Below, piece after piece: positions 34,488 through 42,382 of a DNA stretch of 64,000 nt; position 1 is the stretch's first letter; each line of letters begins with the position of its first letter. The translations under genes were made by a program, and so were the position numbers. The notes beneath the pieces were generated by a model. The model saw nothing but the letters and a program-made list of their open reading frames with translations, searched no databases and was not told the DNA's origin. The DNA is from CBDDHT01 sp965228615 (GTDB taxonomy: Bacteria; Pseudomonadota; Alphaproteobacteria; Rhizobiales; Methyloligellaceae), in the NCBI GenBank assembly GCA_965228615.1, contig CBDDHT010000003.1, positions 310,001-374,000 of the forward strand. The letters run 5' to 3'.

Positions 34488-34826
34488 ATGGGCATTCTGT
34501 GGGAATACTCACCCTGGACCTTCGCGATCTTCAATTGCCTGATTGCGGGCGGCACTGCATGGATGTCAGGACGCGGCCTGGCGCTTGGATGGCGGCCATT
34601 CTGGCTCTTGGTTGCCTATATGGTCTTGTTTTCGTTCGCCGTTCGCTTCTTGAATTTTGCGCTGTTCGAAGGCGAACTTTTATCTGTACATCATTTTCTT
34701 GTGGCGATGATCGTGGTCATGATCGGCGCGGCTCTTGGATATCGCATGACACGGACTAGTCAGATGGTCACCCAGTATGGCTGGCTCTACCGGCGCACCA
34801 GCCCCTTAACTTGGACCAATCGTTAG
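34488..34826 (+). CDS. Small membrane protein of the liv operon (DUF6867-like)
   Basis: A 112-aa protein with three hydrophobic segments (about residues 8-25, 38-58 and 68-86) and a hydrophilic C-terminus ending YGWLYRRTSPLTWTNR. It starts 3 bp after livF, so it is part of the transporter operon. From memory, proteins of this kind are regularly found between livF and livK in alphaproteobacteria (family name recalled as DUF6867, not verified here). A role in LIV transporter assembly or regulation is plausible only by context. Confidence 0.75.
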   Translation: MGILWEYSPWTFAIFNCLIAGGTAWMSGRGLALGWRPFWLLVAYMVLFSFAVRFLNFALFEGELLSVHHFLVAMIVVMIGAALGYRMTRTSQMVTQYGWLYRRTSPLTWTNR

Positions 34827-34938
34827 CTTCGGCTCAACCAACAACAACGTCCAGTTCATTTTTGGGCCTCCCAAGCGGCGCCATTTATGGTAGCGATGAG
34901 CCTTGGATTTCCATGCGTTCCAATGGGAGAACTTTGTG

Positions 34939-36042
34939 ATGAAGAGAACCGTGTTTGCTGCGGCGGCCCTGCTCGCAGGGCTGGGGCTTTCGACCAGCGT
35001 TCAGGCCGATTCCGTAAATATCGCTGTCATCGGCCCGATGACAGGTCAGTACGCGTCATTTGGCGCCCAATTCAAGGCCGGTGCCGACATGGCGCTTGCC
35101 GACATCAACAAGGCCGGTGGCGTGATGGGCAAGAAGCTTGTCATGTCGATCGAAGACGATGCCTGCGATCCGAAGCAGGCCGTAGCCGTTGCCAACAAAG
35201 TCGTCGGCCAGGGCGTTGCGTTCGTCGCCGGACATTTCTGCTCAGGCTCCTCGATCCCGGCCTCCAAGGTCTATGAAGAGGAAGGCATCATTCAGATTTC
35301 GCCGGCCTCGACCAATCCGAAGCTGACCGACGAAGGCGGCCCGAACGTCTATCGCGTCTGCGGACGAGACGATCAGCAAGGCAGTGTTGCTGGTGCCTAT
35401 CTTGCCAAGAAATTCGCTGACAAGAATATCGCCATCGTTCACGACAAAACCGCCTATGGCAAAGGCCTCGCCGACGAGACCAAGAAGGGTATGAATGCAG
35501 CCGGCAAGAAAGAAGTCCTCTACGAAGCCTATACAGCTGGCGAGAAGGATTACACTGCTCTTGTCTCCAAGCTGAAGCAGAACAAAATCGATGTTCTCTA
35601 TGTCGGCGGCTACCACACGGAAGCTGGCCTGATGGTTCGTCAGATGCGCGAACAGGGCATGAAAACCCAGTTGATGTCTGGCGATGCTCTGGTAACCAAG
35701 GAGTATTGGGCGATCACGGGCGATGCCGGCGAAGGCACGTTGATGACGTTCTCGCCTGATCCGCGCAAGAACCCGGCCGCTGCCGAAATCGTCAAGCGCT
35801 TCCGTGCGCAGAAGGTCGAGCCGGAAGGCTATGTGCTCTACACCTACGCAGCGATCCAGGCTTGGAAACAGGCAGTCGAAACCGCCAAATCTCTCGACCC
35901 GGCCAAAGTCATGAAGGCGCTGAACTCGAACGAATTCAGCACGGTGATCGGCAAGTTCCGCTTCGACAAGAAGGGCGACCCGAACCTTCCGCCTTACGCC
36001 TTCTACACCTGGAGCAAGGGTGACTACGATCAGATCAACTGA
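34939..36042 (+). CDS. livK: Branched-chain amino acid ABC transporter substrate-binding protein
   Basis: A 367-aa periplasmic binding protein. Signal peptide MKRTVFAAAALLAGLGLSTS, cleavage near VQA-D. The mature type I fold begins VNIAVIGPMTGQYASFGAQF and contains the disulfide-bearing EDDACDPKQAVAVANKVV near residue 70, VAGHFCSGSSIPAS near residue 98 and the ligand-pocket segment ISPASTNPKLTDEG near 115. The start at 34939 has GGGAGA upstream. It probably binds Leu/Ile/Val or a related amino acid; specificity cannot be read from sequence. It is separated by 112 bp from the permease part and ends at a strong terminator. Confidence 0.95.
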   Translation: MKRTVFAAAALLAGLGLSTSVQADSVNIAVIGPMTGQYASFGAQFKAGADMALADINKAGGVMGKKLVMSIEDDACDPKQAVAVANKVVGQGVAFVAGHFCSGSSIPASKVYEEEGIIQISPASTNPKLTDEGGPNVYRVCGRDDQQGSVAGAYLAKKFADKNIAIVHDKTAYGKGLADETKKGMNAAGKKEVLYEAYTAGEKDYTALVSKLKQNKIDVLYVGGYHTEAGLMVRQMREQGMKTQLMSGDALVTKEYWAITGDAGEGTLMTFSPDPRKNPAAAEIVKRFRAQKVEPEGYVLYTYAAIQAWKQAVETAKSLDPAKVMKALNSNEFSTVIGKFRFDKKGDPNLPPYAFYTWSKGDYDQIN

Positions 36043-36067
36043 TCGCACTCAGTCAATCGAATAGGAG

Positions 36068-36097
36068 AAGCCCGCCCTTGTGGCGGGCTTTTCTTTT
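36068..36097 (+). terminator. Rho-independent terminator after livK
   Basis: AAGCCCGCC/GGCGGGCTT, a 9-bp perfect stem with a 5-nt loop, runs straight into TTTTCTTTT. It is 25 bp after the livK stop codon. Confidence 0.93.
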
Positions 36098-36132
36098 GCC
36101 AGGGACAACCGCGCCCGCTAAGAAAAACCATC

Positions 36133-37137
36133 ATGATCAAGGCAGGGTTGCGCAATCTCATCACAGACGTTCCTGGCCTTAAGGTCGGACAGGCAGACGA
36201 CGCGGCCTTACGCTCAGGCGTTACTGTCCTATTGCCGGATACGCCGATGAAGGCTGCGATCGATGTGCGCGGCGGCGGGCCCGGTACACGCGACACGCGC
36301 ACGCTTGCCCCGGAAAATCTGGTCCAGGAGATTCATGGCATCGTGCTGTCGGGCGGCTCCGCATTCGGCTTGGATGCAGCCACGGGAGCACAAGCCTTCC
36401 TGCGCGCAAAAGGGATCGGTTTCCCCATCGGCGACGAGCGCGTACCGATCGTGCCGCAAGCGATCCTATTCGACCTCCTCAACGGCGGCGACAAGGACTG
36501 GGGCCGCAGACCGCCTTATCAGGATCTCACCTATCAGGCCTGCGGAACGGCATCGGAAGATTTCGCTCTCGGGACCGTCGGTGCCGGATATGGTGCCACG
36601 GCAGGTCGACTCAAAGGCGGCCTGGGTAGCGCCTCTATGGTATTGCCGAACCGCACAACGATTGGCGCACTTGTTGCCGTCAATTCAGCCGGCGACGTGA
36701 CGGTTGGCGAAAGCCATCATTTCCTTGCATCGCCTCTTGAACTTGGGACCGAATTCGGTGGTCTTGGCCTGCCGCATCCCTGGCCGCCAGAGGCTAACGA
36801 ACCACGTATCAATGCCGGGCCAAGTGAGAACACCACGCTGGCAATCGTCGCCACAGATGCTGCCCTTGAGAAAAATCAGCTCATGCGTATAGCGATCATG
36901 GCACAGGCCGGGCTTGCCCGTGCGATCTATCCGGTTCACACCCCGCTCGACGGCGACATTGTCTTTGCCGTATCGACGGACCGCGCCCCTGTGCCCGATC
37001 CCGTTGCTGGTATTACGGAAATTGGCGTCCATGCGGCAAACACACTGGCCCGGGCTATTGCCCGAGCGGTATTCGAAGCAAAGGCATTCGAGGGAGCATC
37101 GACAGGAAATCCTACATTCCGCGATGGTCAAAAGTAA
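36133..37137 (+). CDS. P1 family peptidase (DmpA/BapA-like, S58)
   Basis: A 334-aa Ntn-type hydrolase of the beta-aminopeptidase/L-aminopeptidase D-esterase family. Hallmarks are LRNLITDVPGLKVGQADD at the start, VDVRGGGPGTRDT-like AAIDVRGGGPGTRDTRTL near residue 38, VLSGGSAFGLDAATGAQ near residue 75, GAGYGATAGRLKGGLGSAS near residue 155 and TIGALVAVNSAGDV near residue 176. Family members cleave themselves ahead of the nucleophile in the second half. The substrate here is unknown. The stop codon TAA overlaps the ATG of a possible small frame that follows. Confidence 0.9.
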   Translation: MIKAGLRNLITDVPGLKVGQADDAALRSGVTVLLPDTPMKAAIDVRGGGPGTRDTRTLAPENLVQEIHGIVLSGGSAFGLDAATGAQAFLRAKGIGFPIGDERVPIVPQAILFDLLNGGDKDWGRRPPYQDLTYQACGTASEDFALGTVGAGYGATAGRLKGGLGSASMVLPNRTTIGALVAVNSAGDVTVGESHHFLASPLELGTEFGGLGLPHPWPPEANEPRINAGPSENTTLAIVATDAALEKNQLMRIAIMAQAGLARAIYPVHTPLDGDIVFAVSTDRAPVPDPVAGITEIGVHAANTLARAIARAVFEAKAFEGASTGNPTFRDGQK

Positions 37138-37364
37138 TGAGTCGGATTGCGATGGTCGCGATTGCGTGTTTATTTGCCACCATTGGCGACCGGCCTTTTC
37201 AGCGTCGTCTTTGAAGACCAATCGATCAATCGACAGAGCGTCATTTCGGCTACGCCATGCCTCCTATGACAATTGCCTATTCTTCTGGAGCGCGGGCTCC
37301 GGATTGGGGTATGGATTGGCTGTTGGACCAACTGGTGGAGTTCATGACTGGGGGCAAAGGATAA
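37137..37364 (+). pseudogene. Possible small gene interrupted by an in-frame TGA
   Basis: An ATG overlapping the P1 peptidase stop (TAATGA) opens a frame with a signal-like start, MSRIAMVAIACLFATIGD. After 25 codons there is a single TGA (37212-37214). The same frame then continues open for 49 codons (PPMTIAYSSGARAPDWGMDW, LLDQLVEFMTGGKG) to a TAA at 37362, 4 bp before the next gene's start. I do not recognise the product. It may be a decayed small gene, a sequencing error, or chance. The other two frames also show protein-like stretches, so frameshifts are possible too. Confidence 0.3.
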
Positions 37365-37368
37365 GATC

Positions 37369-37875
37369 ATGGAACGCGGCATGATAAGTCTGATCGTGGG
37401 AATTCTTCTGGCGCTGCTTTTTGCTGGCTCAATGGCCATATCGAGTGCCGGAATCCTTGTGACCGAGTTCATGGCACCGGGCCGGGCGCTGACCGACCAG
37501 GCGCGCCAGACGCTCATTGTCGCGGCGATTGCCGGCGGGCTGGCATCCATTCTTGCCTGGGTCTTACAGAACTTCGTTGCGTCGCGCGGCTTCTTCACGC
37601 GCTTTGCCTATGCCGTGCCAACCTACTCTTTGGCCTTCTTCGCCCTTGGCGGAATGCTCGTCGTGATGAGCAACTCCTACGGCAGCCCGAATCCGCAAGG
37701 TTTGGGCTTGTCCGAGCTGTACAGTGCGTCGGTCAGCGGCTTTTACAGTTTCGTTCTCTTTATCTTCGCTCCGCCCCGCCTGGCCTTCCTTGGGCTTTTG
37801 GTAGCCGCGGGCTTCATCATTGCGGTCATAGGTCCACGCCGGGAACCCGTCCGCGAACACGATAGGTGGCGCTAA
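37369..37875 (+). CDS. Uncharacterised four-helix membrane protein
   Basis: A 168-aa protein with four clear transmembrane segments: about residues 6-30 (ISLIVGILLALLFAGSMAIS), 48-68 (TLIVAAIAGGLASILAWVLQ), 80-100 (YAVPTYSLAFFALGGMLVVM) and 125-152 (FYSFVLFIFAPPRLAFLGLL). It ends in a short charged tail. No family motif is recognised. Its stop overlaps the purB start (TAATG), so it is cotranslated with purB and probably belongs to the same transcript. Confidence 0.75.
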   Translation: MERGMISLIVGILLALLFAGSMAISSAGILVTEFMAPGRALTDQARQTLIVAAIAGGLASILAWVLQNFVASRGFFTRFAYAVPTYSLAFFALGGMLVVMSNSYGSPNPQGLGLSELYSASVSGFYSFVLFIFAPPRLAFLGLLVAAGFIIAVIGPRREPVREHDRWR

Positions 37876-39173
37876 TGATCCCTCGCTACTCGCGCCCGGA
37901 GATGGCCGAGATCTGGACCCCTGAATCCAAGTTCGGTATCTGGCTGGAAATCGAAACCCATGCAACCGAAGCGCTCGCGGAACTCGGCGTCGTGCCGAAA
38001 AACGCGGCCGAGGCCGTCCGGGCCCGCGGCGGGTTCGATGTCGACCGGATCGACGAGATCGAGCGCGAGGTCAAGCATGATGTCATCGCCTTTCTGACAA
38101 GCCTGTCGGAACATGTCGGACCTGAAGCACGCTTCGTCCATCAAGGGATGACATCGTCCGACGTCCTGGACACCTGCTTCAATGTTCAGCTGACACGGGC
38201 GGCCGATATTCTTCTTGGCGATCTCGATACCCTATTGGCTGCACTAGAGCGCCGCGCCCAAGAGCACAAAGATTCGGTTTGTATCGGCCGCAGCCACGGC
38301 ATCCATGCGGAGCCGACGACCTTCGGCCTCAAGCTGGCGCAGGCCTATGCGGAATTTGCACGCTGCCGAACCCGCCTGGAGCACGCCCGCGAAGAAATCG
38401 CGACCTGCGCCATTTCCGGCGCCGTCGGAACGTTCGCTACAATCGACCCCCGCGTCGAGACCCATGTCGCCGAAAAGATGGGCCTGACGCCGGAGCCGAT
38501 TTCGACCCAGGTCATACCGCGTGATCGCCATGCCATGTTCTTCGCAACGCTTGGCGTCATCGCCTCGTCGATTGAACGCCTGGCCACTGAAATCCGTCAT
38601 CTGCAGCGCACCGAGGTTCTGGAAGCGGAAGAGTACTTCTCCGCCGGGCAGAAAGGCTCCTCCGCAATGCCTCACAAGCGCAACCCGGTCCTGACCGAAA
38701 ACCTCACCGGGCTCGCCCGCATGGTGCGCGCCTATGCCGCGCCCGCCATGGAAAATGTCGCGCTCTGGCACGAGCGCGATATCTCCCACTCTTCTGTCGA
38801 ACGTATGATCGGACCCGACGCAACCGTGACGCTTGACTTTGCCCTCGTCCGCATGGCGGGCGTCATTGACAAGCTCGTTGTCTATCCCGAACGCATGGTT
38901 GAGAATCTCGACCGACTCGGAGGACTGGTACACTCCCAGCGCGTCCTGCTGGCACTCACACAGGCCGGCGTCAGCCGAGAGGATTCCTATCGGCTCGTTC
39001 AGCGAAACGCCATGAAGGTCTGGGAAGATGGCGGTCACCTGCTGGATTATCTGAAGGAAGATGGCGACGTCACAGGCGCGATCGCCGTTCCGCAGCTCGA
39101 ATCTCTCTTCGATCTGGCTTTCCATACCAAGAATGTGGACACGATCTTCGCACGCGTTTTTGGGAACGCTTGA
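37875..39173 (+). CDS. purB: Adenylosuccinate lyase
   Basis: Cleaves SAICAR and adenylosuccinate, releasing fumarate, in purine synthesis. It is 432 aa in the short bacterial form. IPRYSRPEMAEIW opens it. The catalytic elements are FVHQGMTSSDVLDTC near residue 83, GRSHGIHAEPTTFGLK near residue 137, and the signature loop AGQKGSSAMPHKRNP near residue 258 with the catalytic serine. SGAVGTFATIDPRVE and LWHERDISHSSVER are also conserved. It begins at the ATG at 37875, overlapping the previous stop. The rest of the pur genes follow after two genes on the opposite strand. Confidence 0.97.
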   Translation: MIPRYSRPEMAEIWTPESKFGIWLEIETHATEALAELGVVPKNAAEAVRARGGFDVDRIDEIEREVKHDVIAFLTSLSEHVGPEARFVHQGMTSSDVLDTCFNVQLTRAADILLGDLDTLLAALERRAQEHKDSVCIGRSHGIHAEPTTFGLKLAQAYAEFARCRTRLEHAREEIATCAISGAVGTFATIDPRVETHVAEKMGLTPEPISTQVIPRDRHAMFFATLGVIASSIERLATEIRHLQRTEVLEAEEYFSAGQKGSSAMPHKRNPVLTENLTGLARMVRAYAAPAMENVALWHERDISHSSVERMIGPDATVTLDFALVRMAGVIDKLVVYPERMVENLDRLGGLVHSQRVLLALTQAGVSREDSYRLVQRNAMKVWEDGGHLLDYLKEDGDVTGAIAVPQLESLFDLAFHTKNVDTIFARVFGNA

Positions 39174-39276
39174 GGCAACACAGTGAGTAGAGCCTCCTCA
39201 CCAAACCCTGTGTGTTCGAAATATCTGAAGATGGTTGCGGACGAGTATTTATTCTGCAAATTCAATCAATTGCAGG

Positions 39277-40038
39277 CTATTCGCCAATCAACGCCGCACG
39301 CGCCGCTGCGGTCGCCCTGGTCAGTGTTCCAGCGTCGGTTCCGACCGTAATGACGTCCCAGCCGGCCTCGGCGAGCGGTTTCGCATAATCGAGATCATTG
39401 GCGAATATTGCGGCAATGACGCCATGCTCACGGCATTTGCGCAGGATCTCATCCAACGCGTCCGTCATTTCAGGCGCTCGGATATCCAGTTTGCCGCCGC
39501 TCAGCGCCACACTTAGATCATTCGGCCCAACGAGCGCCATATCAAGGCCGTCGAGGCCCAAGATCGCATCGAGATGCTCCATCGCGCCTTTGGTCTCGAT
39601 CTGGGCGCAGGCGATGGTCCAATCATTGGCCTGCGAGAAATAGTCGTCCTCTATCAGGTACTTACCGCGAAACGGACCCCAGCTTCGGGCACCACGCGGC
39701 GGGTATTTTACGGCCCGCACCAGACGTTCTGCATCATCCGGTGTCGAGACCAGCGGGCAAACGATGCCCTGAGCTCCTGCATCTAGGGCCCGGCCAATCA
39801 GGCCCATATCGTTGTTTGCGACACGCACCAGGGCCGGAAGCCCTGCCGCCCGAGCGCCGATCAGGCAGTTCACTAATGCATCGTCACCGCCAATGCCGTG
39901 CTGTTGGTCGATCAGGACGACATCGGCACCGGCTTCCCCCATCAACTCGATGACATAGGAGCTGCCGATTGTGGTCCAGGCATTAAAAAGGGGATGCCCG
40001 GCGCCGCGAGCATCCCGGAATTTATCTGATTGGGCCAT
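39277..40038 (-). CDS. HpcH/HpaI-family aldolase (2-dehydro-3-deoxyglucarate aldolase-like)
   Basis: A class II, metal-dependent pyruvate aldolase of 253 aa. GHPLFNAWTTIGSSYVIELMGEAGADVVLIDQQHG is the family opening with the conserved acid-histidine pair (D-x-x-H). The arginine-bearing LPALVRVANND is near residue 68, GAQGIVCPLVSTPDDAERLV near 88, and the metal-ligand ACAQIETKGAMEHLDAILG near 150. MALVGPNDLSVALSGG follows. The ATG at 40038 is preferred to an upstream one at 40092. The natural substrate is not deducible. It is downstream of the zeta-inhibitor gene (19 bp), both opposite to the pur genes. Confidence 0.88.
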   Translation of the reverse strand: MAQSDKFRDARGAGHPLFNAWTTIGSSYVIELMGEAGADVVLIDQQHGIGGDDALVNCLIGARAAGLPALVRVANNDMGLIGRALDAGAQGIVCPLVSTPDDAERLVRAVKYPPRGARSWGPFRGKYLIEDDYFSQANDWTIACAQIETKGAMEHLDAILGLDGLDMALVGPNDLSVALSGGKLDIRAPEMTDALDEILRKCREHGVIAAIFANDLDYAKPLAEAGWDVITVGTDAGTLTRATAAARAALIGE

Positions 40039-40057
40039 GATCTGCGCCGCGATACGT

Positions 40058-40390
40058 TTAACTGGCCTTCGCTTCGTTCTCGATTTGCGCAACGGCCTCG
40101 GCCATCAGATCTCCCATCGTTCGGCGAACCTGGTGGTCAGATTGCTCGACACTATTATCGTCGAAGTCCTTGCGAATCTTGCGAAAAACGTCCTCTTCAC
40201 CGGGCTCTTCGAGATCGCACAGGACAACATCCTTTGCGTAAGTGTCGGCTTCGTCACCTGTAAGACCAAGCTTTTCTGCCGCCCAACGTCCGAGCAGCTT
40301 GTTTCGCCGCGCCGTTGCTTTGAACTTCAACTCCTCATCATGCGCAAATTTCGACTCGAAACCTTTCTTGCGATCTTCGAAAGTCGTCAT
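40058..40390 (-). CDS. DUF1476 protein, F1-ATPase inhibitory subunit zeta
   Basis: A 110-aa helical protein matching DUF1476: MTTFEDRKKGFESKFAHDEEL at the N-terminus, then FKATARRNKLLGRWAAEKLGL and the acidic C-terminal half. In Paracoccus and relatives this zeta subunit inserts its N-terminus into F1-ATPase and blocks ATP hydrolysis. That role is established for the family; it is inferred here. GAGC lies before the ATG. The location next to purB/purC is common in Alphaproteobacteria. Confidence 0.92.
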   Translation of the reverse strand: MTTFEDRKKGFESKFAHDEELKFKATARRNKLLGRWAAEKLGLTGDEADTYAKDVVLCDLEEPGEEDVFRKIRKDFDDNSVEQSDHQVRRTMGDLMAEAVAQIENEAKAS

Positions 40391-40655
40391 TTCTCTTGCT
40401 CCTAGTGGCTTAGGCCAATACCTAGCCCCCGAATATCTGGCTTCTGGCGAGGAGGCATAGCCCGCTGACGGGCGCAAATCAACAGGATGGAATGTCGCCT
40501 CTCACGTGATTGTTTCGAAGGCCCCTATCGGCTAGTTTCAAGCAGGACTCAAAAGGCGATTCAGACTCCGGCAATATTGACGACCTCTCTGACCACGCGC
40601 ATTGAAACGCCGGGGATGATCTAGAGCGCGATGGATATCTTGAAAGGATCAGGCG

Positions 40656-41426
40656 ATGAATCGGCGGCGCCGCGTTTATGAAGGCAAGGCGAAGATTCTC
40701 TATGAGGGGCCTGAGCCCGGAACACTGGTGCAGCATTTCAAGGACGATGCCACCGCTTTCAATGCCCGCAAGCAGGACCGGATAGAGGGCAAAGGCGTCC
40801 TCAACAACCGCATCTGCGAGTATTTGTTCTCACGGCTGTCCGAGATCGGCATACCGACTCATTTCATCAAACGGCTGAATATGCGCGAGCAGCTCATCCG
40901 CGAGGTCGAGATCATCCCGATCGAAATTGTGGTGCGCAATATTGCGGCCGGCTCCCTATCGACCCGGCTTGGCCTGGAAGAGGGCACACAACTGCCGCGA
41001 TCGATCATCGAGTTCAACTACAAGTCGGACGAGCTTGACGATCCACTCGTCGCCGAGGAACACATCACAGCGTTCGGCTGGGCCAGCCCGCAAGAAATCG
41101 ATGAGATGATGGCACTGGCCCTACGCATCAACGATTTTCTCACCGGACTGTTTCTGGGTGTTGGCATCCGGCTGGTCGATTTCAAATGCGAATTCGGCCG
41201 CCTCTACGACAATGACGTCATGCGCGTCATACTCGCGGACGAAATCAGCCCGGACTGCTGCCGACTGTGGGATCTGGAAACCGATAACAAGATGGACAAG
41301 GACCGCTTTCGCCGCGATCTCGGCGGACTGGTTGAAGCCTACCAGGAGGTTGCGCGCCGGCTCGGCATTCTTATGGAAAACAAGACGGCCGAACGAACCG
41401 GCCCAGTTCTCGTCACGTCGAAATAA
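40656..41426 (+). CDS. purC: Phosphoribosylaminoimidazole-succinocarboxamide synthase (SAICAR synthetase)
   Basis: A 256-aa ATP-dependent ligase joining CAIR and aspartate. It shows RRVYEGKAKILYEGPEPGT near residue 5, KDDATAFNARKQDRIEGKG near residue 29, the PurC signatures EIIPIEIVVRNIAAGSLSTR near residue 88 and LVDFKCEFGR near residue 174, and DEISPDCCRLWD near residue 195. The first of the tight purC-purS-purQ-purL cluster. It is typical in length. Confidence 0.97.
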   Translation: MNRRRRVYEGKAKILYEGPEPGTLVQHFKDDATAFNARKQDRIEGKGVLNNRICEYLFSRLSEIGIPTHFIKRLNMREQLIREVEIIPIEIVVRNIAAGSLSTRLGLEEGTQLPRSIIEFNYKSDELDDPLVAEEHITAFGWASPQEIDEMMALALRINDFLTGLFLGVGIRLVDFKCEFGRLYDNDVMRVILADEISPDCCRLWDLETDNKMDKDRFRRDLGGLVEAYQEVARRLGILMENKTAERTGPVLVTSK

Positions 41427-41450
41427 CCTCGGATGAGCCACTGATCGATC

Positions 41451-41696
41451 ATGAAAGCCCAGATTACGATTACATTGAAGAACGGCGTCCTCGACCCGCA
41501 GGGCAAGGCCATTGCCAACGCACTTGGTGCTCTGGGTTTTGGCGGCGTCGATGGCGTGCGGCAGGGCAAGTTTATCGAACTGGATCTCGATGAACAGGAT
41601 CCCGACCGCGCCCGCGAGAAAGTGACGGAGATGTGCGAGAAGCTGCTCGCCAATACGGTCATCGAAAACTATTCCTTCGAGCTTCAGACGGCATGA
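41451..41696 (+). CDS. purS: Phosphoribosylformylglycinamidine synthase subunit PurS
   Basis: An 81-aa subunit that bridges PurQ and PurL in the three-part FGAM synthase. The fold shows KAQITITLKNGVLDPQGKAI at the start, ALGFGGVDGVRQGKFIELDL in the middle and LLANTVIENYSFEL at the end, the PurS hallmarks. Its stop overlaps purQ's start (ATGA). The presence of purS means the organism uses the small PurL with separate PurQ, not the fused gammaproteobacterial enzyme. Confidence 0.96.
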   Translation: MKAQITITLKNGVLDPQGKAIANALGALGFGGVDGVRQGKFIELDLDEQDPDRAREKVTEMCEKLLANTVIENYSFELQTA

Positions 41697-42382
41697 GAGC
41701 ATCGGTTATCGTCTTTCCGGGATCCAACTGCGATCGCGATGTCGCAGTGAGTCTCGAGGCGGCAATGGGCCGCAAACCGGCAATGGTATGGCATGGCGAA
41801 ACGGAAGTGCCGGACTCCGATCTGATCGTTCTCCCCGGGGGCTTCTCCTACGGCGACTATCTGAGATCCGGCGCGATGGCGGCACAGTCGCCGATCATGC
41901 GCGATGTGGTCGCCAAAGCGCGCGCTGGTACGCCCACCCTCGGCATTTGCAATGGATTCCAGGTGCTGACTGAATCCGGTCTCCTGCCCGGTGTGCTGAT
42001 GCGCAATGCCTCGCTGAAATTCATTTGTCGCGACGTTCACCTCAAGGTCGAACGGAACGACACCATGTTCACGCGCAACTACGATGCAGGCGGCGTCATT
42101 CGCATTCCAATCGCCCATCACGATGGCAACTATGTCACCGATGACGAGACGCTTGCGCGCCTCGAAGGCGAAGGCCGGATCGCTTTTCGCTATGTGAGCC
42201 CCGATGGTATGGCATCGAACGACCACAATCCGAACGGCTCGAGAAACAGTATCGCAGGCATTACCAACGAGGCCGCGACGGTCCTCGGCTTGATGCCCCA
42301 TCCCGAGCGGCTGGCTGACCCGGCTCTTGGCGGCACGGACGGTGCAGGGATGTTCGAATCCCTGGTCGGAGCGCTGAACTGA
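41693..42382 (+). CDS. purQ: Phosphoribosylformylglycinamidine synthase subunit PurQ (glutaminase)
   Basis: A class I glutamine amidotransferase subunit of 229 aa that supplies ammonia to PurL. MRASVIVFPGSNCDRD opens it. The nucleophile Cys lies in GTPTLGICNGFQVLTESGLLPG near residue 85, with the oxyanion strand LIVLPGGFSYGDYLRSGA near residue 45. The His/Glu of the triad are in LGLMPHPERLADP near residue 203. It overlaps purS and purL by a few bases each. Confidence 0.97.
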   Translation: MRASVIVFPGSNCDRDVAVSLEAAMGRKPAMVWHGETEVPDSDLIVLPGGFSYGDYLRSGAMAAQSPIMRDVVAKARAGTPTLGICNGFQVLTESGLLPGVLMRNASLKFICRDVHLKVERNDTMFTRNYDAGGVIRIPIAHHDGNYVTDDETLARLEGEGRIAFRYVSPDGMASNDHNPNGSRNSIAGITNEAATVLGLMPHPERLADPALGGTDGAGMFESLVGALN

